Origin: Cymodocea nodosa | Taxonomy: Eukaryota > Streptophyta > Magnoliopsida > Alismatales > Cymodoceaceae | Length of the DNA: 64,000 bases | NCBI GenBank assembly: GCA_036874045.1 | Contig: CM072347.1 | Span: forward strand, 1,738,501 to 1,802,500 | Direction: 5' to 3' | Shown: positions 31,739 through 42,890 of the stretch, one piece after another | How positions within the stretch are numbered: the first letter of the stretch is position 1 | How the letters are laid out: each line of letters begins with the position of its first letter | Notes under the pieces: generated by a model | Database searches by the model: none | What the model was told of the DNA's origin: nothing | The model's input: only the letters and a program-made list of their open reading frames with translations | Made by a program: the position numbers and the translations under genes

Positions 31739-31914
31739 TGTAGAAAATTTTCTCTTAGAGCATAAAGACATACATGTGTTACATGGTCAGTTACTTGACA
31801 CATCCATAAGATAACCGTAATAACATTAACTTACAAGTAAATAACTCATGTACGTTTCTGTTACATAACATACACGTATTAAACATAAAATAAACAAGTT
31901 CTAATGCATATTTC

Positions 31915-32600
31915 CAACAATCTTTTTCTTTATGTTGATGATATTCTAATAATTAGTTCTAATGAAAATTTCACATGGTATATTGTTGGTGCTCTTAACA
32001 AATAATTCAAATTGAAGGATCTTAATAATCTATCCTATTTTCTTGGGATTTCTATTTGTTATAACAACTGTTACGCAAACTGGATCGAGAGAAGGTCAAG
32101 AGAAAGAAGAGATGGGGAGATTCGACAAACACACGACCATAAGAACAATAAAATTTTTACTATTCTTTTGGATGATTACAGATGAGGAGGCAAACAGTTA
32201 CAGTTGCCTTTAATAATAAAGGCTAATAAAAGACATCACCCTAAAAATAGCAGCAGCTTCAATGGTCTTACCAATGACGGTTCACCCATTTGAATTATTT
32301 CCATCTTAAGTATGGCAACTAAAGATGCACATCGATTCAAGTCATTATAACAACAACAATTGTTTAACTCTTAACCAGTCATAGTATATTCAAAAATTGT
32401 TGGATAAAACTAACATGACTGATTGCAGGCTTATAGGATCACCAGCTCGGCACAACAAGCTTTCCAAGAATGATGCCATGCCTCTTGAAAATTCTATGAA
32501 GTAATAGCAAATGGTTGGTGCACTACAATATATAATTTTACCAAGACCGAATATTACGTTTGGTGTGAATCAAGCTTGTCAATTCAACCAAACATTTGTT
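31915..32600 (+). mobile_element. Copia reverse transcriptase fragment, interrupted by a small insertion
   Basis: Plus-strand codons give FLYVDDILIISSNE (the YVDD catalytic box of Copia RT), FKLKDLNNLSYFLGI, then a break of about 310 nt (about 32065-32380). They resume with a YIQKLLDKTNMTDC-like stretch and MVGALQYIILPRPNI, then FGVNQACQF, the usual segment after RT. The inserted block is unrelated and has no visible gene. The element is truncated on both sides. Confidence 0.75.
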
Positions 32601-33102
32601 TCATTTTTATTCTTTTGGGCAACGGTCGAATCGACTATATGTTCGGTTCGATTGAACCTTTTTCTTTTTTCTTTTTTCGATCTCAATCGAATCGATGGTA
32701 TTTTTTGTCTGATCGAACCTTTGATATACTTTTTATTTATTTATTTTATTTATATGAGTTTCAGTCGAAACAATATTAGATTTCGGTTCGACCGAAACTT
32801 TATATTTTATTTATTTTTCTTTTGTTTTAGATTCGGTTGAACCAATGGATTTTTGATTTGACTGAAACTTTATATTTGCTTTACCTCCAACACTTGATTT
32901 ACCTTATTTATTTATTTATTTTCTTTATATGAGTTTCAATGGAACCAATATTAGACTATGGTTCGATAGAAACTTTATATTTTGTTTATTTTGCGTTTCA
33001 GCTTTGATCAAATCGATATTGAGCTTCGGTTGGACCGAAACTTTATATATATATATATATTTATATTTGTTTGAGCTTCGATTGATTTTCAATTTGATCG
33101 AA

Positions 33103-33138
<36 letters not shown>

Positions 33139-33200
33139 CTTTAGGTTCGGTCGAACTGGTTGTGAATCTCAGGTTGACCGAAACTTTATACATACGTTTA
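32600..33200. repeat. Palindromic TTCGGTCGAACCGAA-type repeat, array 2
   Basis: About eight degenerate units of 60-80 nt. The core resembles TTCGGTTCGACCGAAACTTT, followed by AT-rich tails that include pure TA runs at about 33041-33060 and 33108-33134. It is the same family and order as at 3115-3400. The plus frames 32511-32840 and 32929-33144 are by-products of this repeat, not genes. Confidence 0.7.
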
Positions 33201-33239
33201 TTTATCTATGTATATATTTTTTTACGATTACCTTCCTTT

Positions 33240-34200
33240 GTAAGTTTTGGCTAATTTTAAACTTAGATATTCAGCTCTTGTACCGAAGTTATGATTCATT
33301 AAATTTGAAACTTTGATTTTTTTTATTATCTAAGTCTTAAGGTTAAATATTTTTAAACTCAGATTTATGTATTTTCTCTAAGTTATCATTTAATTTAGAT
33401 GTATTTCAAGTTAGATATTGTTATATTTTTATCTAAGTTATAACTTCATTTAAAAAATAACTTAGACATTTCTATTTCCTAGTTACGATTTGATTTAATT
33501 CCTTTTTTTTTTAACTTAGATATTTTATATTTTATCTAAGTTATAATTTCATTTAAGTAATTTAATTCTTTTCTTTTAACTTAGATTTTTTTTGTATTTT
33601 ATCTAAGTTATAATTTCGTTTAATTGATTTAATTTTCTTTCTTTTAACTTAGATTTTTTTTGTATTTTATCTAATTTATAATTTCATTTAATTAATTTAA
33701 TTCTTCCTTTTAACTTAGATCTTTCTATATTTTATCTAAGTCATAATTTCATTTAATAGATTTAGTTCTTTTCCTTTAACTTAGATACTTTTATGTTTTA
33801 TCTAAGTTATAATTAACTTAGTTTTTTTCTTTTAACTTAGATAATTTTATGTTTTATCTAAGTTATAATTTCATTTCTTTTCTTCTTTTAACTTAGATAT
33901 TGTTATATTTTATCTAAGTTATCATTTCGTTTTCTTTTCACTTAGATATTGTTATATTTCATCTAAGTTATCATTTCATTTAATTGATTTAATCTTCTTT
34001 CTTTTAACTTAGATATATTATATTTTTTTAATATTTTATCTAAGTTATAGTTGCATTTAATTAATTTAATCCTTTTCTTTTAGCTTAGATATTTTTATAT
34101 TTTACCTAAGTTATAATTTTTTTAAAAAAACTTAGATATTACTGTATTATATCTAAGTCATAACTTCGTTTAGTTAATTTCATTCAATTGGTTTAAACAT
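33240..34200. repeat. Hairpin minisatellite (AACTTAGATA...TATCTAAGTT), array 2
   Basis: About twelve to fourteen tandem units of roughly 50-65 nt, each with AACTTAGATA, an AT spacer such as TTTTTATATTT, (T)ATCTAAGTTATAATTTCATT and a TTAATTTAATTCTTTTC-like link. Arms stay complementary even where the spacer varies, so the hairpin is kept unit by unit. It is longer and more regular than array 1 at 3420-3990. Confidence 0.8.
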
Positions 34201-34599
34201 GTGTACTGAGTTTCAAATTTGATTTTTTAATTTATTTAAAATTAAAATCTTTCCCATTCTATTTTTGTTTGTTTTCTCTTCTTTTTTTTACGTATTTATC
34301 TGTTTCTATTTTTAAACTATGTCGAATGATCATCCTCTCTTGTGACAACGTTTGAAGTTCATCAAATCACCACCCTCTGTTTTCATTTGACAACCAACCA
34401 ACTAGCATCTAAGTGAGTTTTCGCGTGTTTCTTTCGTTCCTTTTTTTGGTTCGCGTGACTGTTCGAACATTTTTTTTTGTTCGTTTACTATGGTTAATGG
34501 AAAAAGCTATCTTCTCCAACAACGACTTGCTTAGCAGTGCTCGTCGAATCACCACCACCTGTGACTTCTTCTTTTTGGTTGAATTCACGATCAGCTGTA

Positions 34600-35500
34600 C
34601 CTATTGAACTGAGGTGTCAATAGACCGGCCTAGAAAGTATCAGCTAGTTCGGACTACGGTGTCGGGTAAAAAATTTTTTAATTCTTTTGGGATAGCCTAG
34701 TCCGATTTGAAACTTTTTTGATACAGCTTAGTCTAATCTAAAATTTTTTCGGTATAATCTTGCTTAGCCTGTAGCCTGACTTATTTTTATAATTTTTTAT
34801 TTAATCTGATCGAAACTCAACTCTAATTCAATTGAAGTACTTTATTTGTTTATTTTTTCATCAGTCAGATCCAAACTGACCTACATTTCAATTGATGTTT
34901 TTTATTTTTTTTTTTGATCTGATTGAAGCTAAACTTCAGTCTAATCAAAAAAATTTATTTATTTAAACTTTTTTTTAAAATTTGATTGGACTGAAGTTTT
35001 TTATTATTTTTTTCTTTAATTCGATTAATCAAAGTTTTTTATTTTTTTATTCAACTTGATCGAAACTAAACTGAAATTTTTTATTTATTTAATTTTTTTT
35101 TTAAAACTCGATCTAATCAAAGTTTATAATTATTTTTTTCTTTTCGTATCCAATCAAAGTTTTGTATTTTTTTATTTTTCATTACGATATGATTGAAGCT
35201 CAACATCAATCTAATTAAAGTTTATTATTATTTTTTTCTTTAGTTCGATCGATTGAATTTTTTTTTTTTTTTTATTCAACTTGATCTTCGATTCAACCAA
35301 AGTTTTGTATTTTTTTATTTTTCATTACGATATGATTGAAGCTCAACATTAGTCTAACCAAAGTTTTTTATTATTTTTATTTTTTCATCAGTCTGAGTTT
35401 GGTAGATTTTTTATTTTTTAAAAAAACTTAGTTTGTAACTTCAATCTAACCAAAGTGTCCAACTGAAGTTTTTGATTTTTTTATATTTATTTTCTTAATT
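34600..35500. repeat. Degenerate GATCGAAG/CAACTTGAT repeat, very AT-rich
   Basis: Units related to 'ctgatcgaaactcaactc' and 'attgaagctcaacat', separated by 'ttttttatttttt', recur roughly every 40-80 nt. At 35158-35210 and 35304-35360 two nearly identical blocks share 'attacgatatgattgaagc' 146 nt apart. It is probably a diverged continuation of the palindromic repeat family. No gene is present. Confidence 0.5.
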
Positions 35501-35840
35501 TTAAATTAAAATAAAATTTTTTACAATGTTATCTGATAATTAATTCATCATTCAAATATATTATTTTATTTATAAATACATCAACATCATACATAAGTCA
35601 TCATTCATGAATCATGATTCATCACATTAACATTAATATTAAGACATCACCAACTTAATATTCATGATTCATCATTCATTGACATACTTTAACACAAGTC
35701 ATAAAGTTAAAATAATTATTTTATTTTTGAATTCAAATTAAAAATAATTTTTTTTTATAATTACATCAAATATTTTTACATTTAATATACATAATTATAT
35801 TTAAATTTACAAATTCATCAATGAAGTCATCTTTCTATTG

Positions 35841-37060
35841 TTATCCACAAATATGAGCAAGCTCCCAATCTTTAACGTACATTAATACTTTTAAAATATC
35901 ATATTTTAATCTTATTTTTTTGTTATCTAATATATTACCACTAATACTAAATGTTTGTTCACATGTACTAAAGAAGTTGAAATTGTTAGTCAACCTCTAG
36001 TCATTAATGATAAAATAAGAAATGTGTGTTTTTGTGATTTTCACCAATTTATTACATCAAAATCTAGAAAATTAAGATTATCTCTTATTAAATAGCTATG
36101 ATTAAAAATATTAAAATTATTTAATTCTTTCCTATTTGTTACGTTAAAATCACCATATTCATCATCAAATATACTATAATCAATTTTTGATGATGATGAT
36201 GGTTGTGAAAAATAAGGCATATTTTGTGTTGTGTAACTTGTGTTTCATATTTTGTAACAAATATATCAAACATATTATTTAAACTTTCTTCTACATTTTC
36301 AATTATTACATCAAGTTTTATGTTTAAACAAGTTTATATTACATTTATTAATTTTTAACAACTTTTACTTTAGTCCTAAGATTTAAACAAACACTTAATG
36401 TATATAAGAGAGGTATCTTATTCCAATATTTTAAAAAAATTTCTTTCATTTTGAAAACTATAGGTGCAAAAAATGGATAATTACTATAATTATTAAAAAC
36501 TCTTGTAATATTATATAAGTGGTGGATTGCATAAATAGATGTACAATAATATATTCTTGATAAATGTTTTGTTGCATTATAAAATGGTTTTAAAAATTTA
36601 ATAAAATAATTAACTATTGCAAAAACATTTTCATCTAGTGGTATTGTACTAACATCTATTCTACCATTATAATAAGTTTTTACAAATTCTTTATAAGGTA
36701 AATAATTATTTAATATTAAATATAATGAATTCCATAAGATATCCATTGTAAATGTTTTATGTGGTAATTCAAATGAATCACATACATGATTAAATTCTTG
36801 TTGTCGTCTACTACTAGTTCAAATGTAATACTATCTACTTTTTCTTTAATTCCATAAATTTCAAAAATTTCCATAATAGTAGAAATCTTAATTTGTGGAT
36901 GATTTATTCTTCTAAATCTTATTAATTTTTTTTGTAAAACTCAATTATCATCAATAAAATGGGTAGTAATAGCAATATATCTTACTTTACTTTTAACTTA
37001 CTAAATATCAGATGTATATGTTAAAGATGTGTTAATAAAATCTATTATATTAACTAATTT
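35841..37060 (-). pseudogene. hAT-superfamily transposase relic
   Basis: Minus-strand codons follow the order of plant hAT (RICESLEEPER-like) transposases. An AHFIDDNWVLQKKLIRFR segment lies at about 36900-36975, then EIYGIKEKVDSITFEL, an MDILWNSLYLILNNYLPYK block (36690-36746), and FYNATKHLSRIYYCTSIY. The C-terminal dimerisation region is at about 35841-36000: STCEQTFSISGNILD, then KKIRLKYDILKVLMYVKDW, ending in TAA at 35841-35843. Inner stops (for example INW-stop-KSQ, where W is expected) and frameshifts kill it. The BED zinc finger and terminal inverted repeats were not identified. Confidence 0.8.
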
Positions 37061-37299
37061 CATTTTAAATTTATTATAAAGTTCAAAATATCTTATCTAG
37101 TTGTATTTTTAGAAATTTTTTTAAAATGTAGATAATAAGTTTGTGAAATTTATTCTTGAAAATATTTACTATCACCAAAATTAATAAGTAAATATATTAT
37201 TAAAAATGTTTTCAACTTTGAACTTTCATATTATTTTCATGAACGTTCGTTTTTGGAACAACGTTCGTAAATAACATTTGTTTTTGTTGAAAAAATAAT

Positions 37300-37780
37300 G
37301 TTTATTAAAAACATTAAAATTTAAAAAAGTACCATTTACAGACTGTAAGTTAGCCTGAGTACAATTTAAATTAGTCTGCAAGCTAGTCTGACTCAACCTA
37401 AATCAACTTACAGAATAGCTAAAACCATTGACCGATTTTCTAATATATTATAACTCATTACGGACCAAACTCGCTGGCAACGACAAGCCCATTTGATACC
37501 TCTATGTAGCTGCTCTCTACTTTGCTTTTTTTTTTTTTATTACAACTACTGCCCTGTCGGAGTCGGACGTCCACGTTGTTCACGTATATATATATATATA
37601 TAAATTTTTTTTTCACTACTACGGTCGCCTGTGATTGTTGATTATTATTATTATTTTTTGATTTGTCACTGTCTATCTTCGTCGAACGTCCACGATTTTT
37701 TTATTTTATTTTTACAGCCGTCGCACCTGTCGGACGTCCGTGAGTATTGGGGAATTTTTTTTTATCGCAAAAAATCAAAA
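37300..37780. other. Low-complexity non-coding DNA
   Basis: Poly-T and TA runs (37525-37540, 37586-37602) lie among three echoes of 'gtcggacgtccacg'-like sequence (37556, 37681, 37725). No frame of interest was found. Confidence 0.4.
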
Positions 37781-37789
37781 TCTTAAAGG

Positions 37790-38520
37790 TTTAGAGTTGA
37801 TTATTGACAAGAAGTCACTGGGACACGTAAGTATCAGTTGAATTTGAACGTTGACAACTACCCTTTTGAGTTATTTTAAAAGTTTAGATTTTGATAAATT
37901 CGTTTGAAATCTTTTTTTTTTTTTTTTTCGTTTGATAAGCGCAGCAAATTGTTTAAATTCTTTTCAGTTTTCCTTTAAAATCTGTTGCATCACCGATGTT
38001 TGAAAAAATTTCTCAAAATCTAAGACTTTTAAAATTTGCCTCGAACCAAACGTAAGCTTTTTTTTTTTTTTTTTTGTCTTTGCCAATGAGTTGAATTATT
38101 TATCATTAGGGATTAATTTGGAGCTACATTTTGTGTTATTTTCATTCACTATTCCTATTCTCATTTATTTATTCATATTTTTATTTATTATCATTGGCTG
38201 GAAAGTCATTAGGACGTGAAGGTGAACCTATGACAACCAGCAATTAAATTTGACCGTTGACAAATAGATTTTAGAATTATTTTAAAAGTTTAGATTTGCT
38301 TTGTTTCACTTTCCATATATAGTTTGAATAGAATTTACTTTACATTCATATGATAATGTCGAAGTAAAAATGACAAAAACTAGAGATTTTTCCAAGTCCG
38401 ATTTTTTTGTTTTGGTGAATTTCATTGTCATTTTCAATGGAACCACTAGTAATATAGGTCACAAAATCTAACTAGCACTGGAACTAGAAATTAATTTCTT
38501 TGGTGAAGCGCCATGTAGAT
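37790..38520. promoter_or_regulatory. Orphan copy of the receptor-family upstream flank
   Basis: Matches the far 5' flank of B (about 30100-30700) phrase by phrase: 'gttgacaac', 'aaaatctgttgcat' or variant, 'aagacttttaaaatttg', 'gtctttgccaatgagttg', then the AATAATGTC/GTAAAAATGA block and the AATGGAACCACTAGTAA-like block. W-box cores TTGACC (38250-38255) and TTGACA (38257-38262) lie side by side. No receptor exon follows within 1 kb on either side, so this is a promoter-side remnant of a lost copy. Confidence 0.5.
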
Positions 38521-39159
38521 TATACAAGAGTAGAAGGTGTTTAATTCTATTGTTTTTTGTTAGATTAGAAAAATCAGTAGTTTCTCTTACAAAATATTTC
38601 TATTGTGTATTTTCCACTATGAGCAAAACAAATAAAATAAAATACCTCTAGCTATGAAACCACAACTGAAATAAAAAGATGCAGAAGAGTTCGAACAATA
38701 GAAAAAGTTAAAACATGGAGATCCAAGAAAGGATGAAGTTCAATAGAAGGAGAGAAAAGACAGAAGTACATCAAAAGACGGAGATGATAAATAGCAGAGT
38801 TAGGTTAATTTTTACTAAAAGCCTCAACTTCATCCGACCATCTCTTGAAGACATCTCCACTTGGTGCAAAGAAGTTTCTAATAATATTTACAGTAGTGGA
38901 AGTCCCAAAAATAGATGAAGTATGTTAGGTCCTACACTGACAATACTTCATTTGCAATACCAACTTCTATAGCTGTTAAAGAGCGTTTTAACCAACATAT
39001 CATTGCATTAAAAATACAAAAAAATTTTATCAGTCATAGCCATTAAAAAGAGAATTATTTCTATTGAATCAAATAAACAGAAAGAAGGTTGGTACAAGAG
39101 AATGCCAAGCATATTTAATTTTATTTTAGTTCTATAAAATATATTTGCATCTAAATTAT
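38521..39159. other. Non-coding, nothing recognised
   Basis: A 67-codon plus frame (38715-38918) shows no domain and no counterpart beside the other copies. I see no gene in this stretch. Confidence 0.4.
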
Positions 39160-39681
39160 TTCAAGATTCTCCTAATAGGAGATGCCTGGACAAAGAAGTG
39201 CCAAGAATAGTGCCAAATCTATCACACTAAGAGGATGTTCAAACATGAAAATGATTGACAATAATGTACAGAGATGAGTACAGAAGGAAACTTTCAATGA
39301 TAATAAGAGGATAACACAATAAAACTTCTACTCTTATATGTGATGGAAGACACCATGAGTTCAGACAAAAACACTATCATTGTATAGCTGAATCTGAGAC
39401 TCAACAAGAGTACAGAGGTTACGTTAATTACTCAGGAGGTAATTACGGTACATCCATTGACTCTTTGGTAATTACAGCAATTTTCACCTTCACTATTTAT
39501 TGAATTAAGTTGACCTTCTTACACAGCTCAAATTGTAGAAGAATAGTAAGTGCTGAAAGACACTAAACAAGGTCTGGGTGAGTTTTTGGGAAGATAACGA
39601 AGAAAGCACGTCAAACTTTCATGACCATCCAGTGGAGAGGTGATGCTCAAGGGAACAAGCCTCACTGTCCTTCCCTAGAAT
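39160..39681. other. Duplicated 3' flank of copy C
   Basis: Collinear with 18823-19379 (copy B) and in its right part with 4003-4315 (copy A). It should carry the 3' untranslated region of the minus-strand gene. Left of 39160 the similarity ends. Confidence 0.65.
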
Positions 39682-40443
39682 TCAACATACCAGTGGAAGT
39701 GATGGGCTGTATAGGGCTTCAGTGCTTGCGCCAAATGCTGCCAGTCTGTCATCAGTGGTTTGGCTAGACAAATCATCAAACTGCCAGTCTGTCAAGTATG
39801 AAGGCTTGGAAGGGGTATCAGTGACCCCTATGTCTCCGATCAGCATGGCGACAACCCTTGACATGGGAAGTCGCATCATGGGATTCACCTGTGTGCATAA
39901 AAAAGCTACGGTGATCATCCGACTGGCTTCTTCTCTGTTGAAATATGGCATTGTTGGATCCAACATCTGCAAATCATTCTTCTCCTCATGTAATCTCCAA
40001 GCCTGTCAATTTCAAACATGAAATCAATCTACATAACATTTTCTAGAACGTTATCGTAGCACAATGCACCAATTACACTACACTTTGTTTGTTCTAGCGA
40101 ACAACAAACATTTTACATTAGCATTCTTAGTAATAAAATTAACATGTAAACCAAAGTATGGAGGTAACATGGTGTAATGTGAGGATACATACCCATTCGG
40201 TAAGGTACACCTTCTCCGCATCTAAGCTTGCATCAGTGTTTGGCCTTCCACATATAATCTCGAGAACAACAATTCCAAAACTGAATACGTCAACCTTTTC
40301 TGTTAGATGTCCTCTCATGGCATATTCTGGAGCAAGATAGCCACTGCAAGTAGATAGAAGATTTGCTTTCTTCTTATTTGAATACTAAAATATCCACTTT
40401 TACATATGGAATTTACACTTTTAACAGTGAGTAATAGTTCTTA

Positions 40444-40749
<306 letters not shown>

Positions 40750-42744
40750 CTAGGTGTAAATTTTGAATAATAGGAATAGCATAGTGGTGATTCGTGGTTG
40801 AGACAAATCTCTCTCATCCTGAAAAAGAAATACAAATTGTAGTACGCATGACTTTGGCCAAATACCTAAAAGAACTCTATCAAGACTCCTATTTTCCAGG
40901 TATTCGTAGACTAGGAGTTTCTTATTTTCTTCAAAGCAGCAACCAAGCAATTTTACAAGATTTCGGTGTTTCACTGCTGATATAGTAGTAACCTCAGCGA
41001 GGAACTATTCTTTTCCTTGAAGCGAGGATACTGAGAGTTGCTTCACAGCCACTAGGGTTCTATCATTAAGTATGCCCTGATAGAAAAATTCACACATCCA
41101 CACATGAGCATAGAATTTTTTTAGTTCATAATTGAATCTGACTTTATAGTTAGAATTCTATGGAAATGGTACGATAAGAAATATCAACTTAATTTACAAA
41201 GTTTCAATAATTAAATATAGTTAAGTTGTTTATGTAAGAGTCAATGAATTCATCCATATACATGAAATTGGAACAAAGAGAAATGATTCGTACAAAACTA
41301 ATAAAAAAGATGTTGTCCAGAGTGACACTACATAGTTATAAATTCCAGTTACATGTGTATTAAATTTTTCTATAATGGTAATGTTTGTGCTTACATTCAA
41401 GCCTAGGTCTCCACTCCTAGTAGATTAGACATTTGTTAACTGTTAATTACAGTTGTTGGTAAGAAAAAACTTACTTTAATAAGGTTGCCAATACTTTGAA
41501 ATTTAGTTGTAGAATTGGAGATTCATGACTAATTGGCAACGTTAACATGTGCACATGATGAAGACCCACACTCTAGAAAATAGCAACCAAATAGACTAGA
41601 AATTATATGCTACAAGTGAACTTATGATCTTTTGATGAAATGTGCTAAAAAAACTAGTCTAGTAAATTTAGATGAGAGTTGTGACAACAATTTCTCCATT
41701 GGAATTTTTAAGATTACCCTTTATTATGCAAATTCCCCTTTGAATTAAAACTAGGATGTCACCTATAATAAGTAAAGATAACAAACTGATGAAGGGAGGT
41801 GCAAAATTCAAATGTGCAATTTGTTGATTGTAAGAGTAATTGATCACATTTTTGATATAAGGGTCACCTTAAAAATAATTCCAAATCCTCCTGCACCAAG
41901 TTTATTTGCCTCATTAAAGTCTTCTGTAGCTCTTTTCAATTCAGCATAGCTAAAACTCTTTGGAACTACAGCCAATCCATGTAATTCTGCATTTTTAAAA
42001 AACCATATTAAGTAGAAGCTAACACTTCGCAATGTACATCTTTGTGCACATGTCAACTAAAAATATTTTATTTAGCACCATCAAGAATTACCTTCGCCCT
42101 CATCCATATTCTGTTCTCTCTTTTGTCTCCATAGACAAAGACCAAAAATACACAGTGAGAAAAGAGATACAAAACTAACTGTAATTCCAACAATTAAAGC
42201 AATTTCCTTCCTTTTTGAAGCATTTTCTGGTGGCTGGTTGCTAACAGTTGGCTTGAAATCTGAAAAAGGAACATAGGCCTTACATTTTGACTAACGCCTA
42301 AACCAATCATTCTTATGAAAAATGGCATAAAGCAATAAAAATCAAAACAAGTTCTAGGCATTATCAACTTAGCATACTTGGGGTAACACGGATAGCTGAT
42401 ATTAACGGTCCATAGTTACCAACTATGGGAAGACAACAAGTTCCCTTTCCCGCCCAAAAGAAGTGGATTTCAAGAAAATTATTGATGACAGTAGTTTTGT
42501 ACCGCCTTTTGATTACACTGAAGGGAACTCCACCAGCTTCTTTTTTTATATCAAAGTCTCTAACCATGAGATCCCCCTAGAGCATTATAGCAAGAAAAGT
42601 CATAATATGCATAAGAAATTCACTTGTACTGGTTTAAAATTTAAATAGTACATGACTAATAGGTTTATTGAATTTTGAGAAGATTTGCCATAATTTTTAA
42701 TCTAACTAGTAATTTCAGTACCATTTTTTGATATACGTGAAAAA

Positions 42745-42890
42745 GATTCTATGATTGGGGCTAGAATCAGTGTGTACTTTCACTAGGTTAGAATACAAGC
42801 CCCTTTATAAAAGAGGTTACAAGCATGGTAAAAACACCAAAATACTCATCACCTAATAATACCAATTACTATTCGAATGCTCCCCCTCAA
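42745..42890 (-). mobile_element. LTR-retrotransposon 3' end scrap in intron 17 of C
   Basis: On the minus strand a polypurine run, TTGAGGGGGAGC, precedes CATTCGAATAGTAATTGG, then 'acctcttttataaagggg' (a TATA-like box) and 'acacactgattctagcccc'. This is the layout of a polypurine tract followed by a short LTR. No pol sequence is attached. The remaining intron (42891-43490) shows no gene; its right part resembles intron 17 of A. Confidence 0.45.

Noticed and set aside
32511-33144. Phe/Tyr-rich plus frames in the palindromic repeat region
   Set aside because: Their first codons are the Copia fragment; the remainder is translated simple repeat.
33240-34200. Regular spaced repeats as a possible CRISPR array
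   Set aside because: Units are degenerate, spacers are AT-rich repeat rather than unique, and this is plant nuclear DNA; a minisatellite explains it.
35841-37060. A functional transposase able to mobilise the nearby TIR elements
   Set aside because: The frame is interrupted by stops and frameshifts and no matching terminal repeats were found, so only a relic can be claimed.
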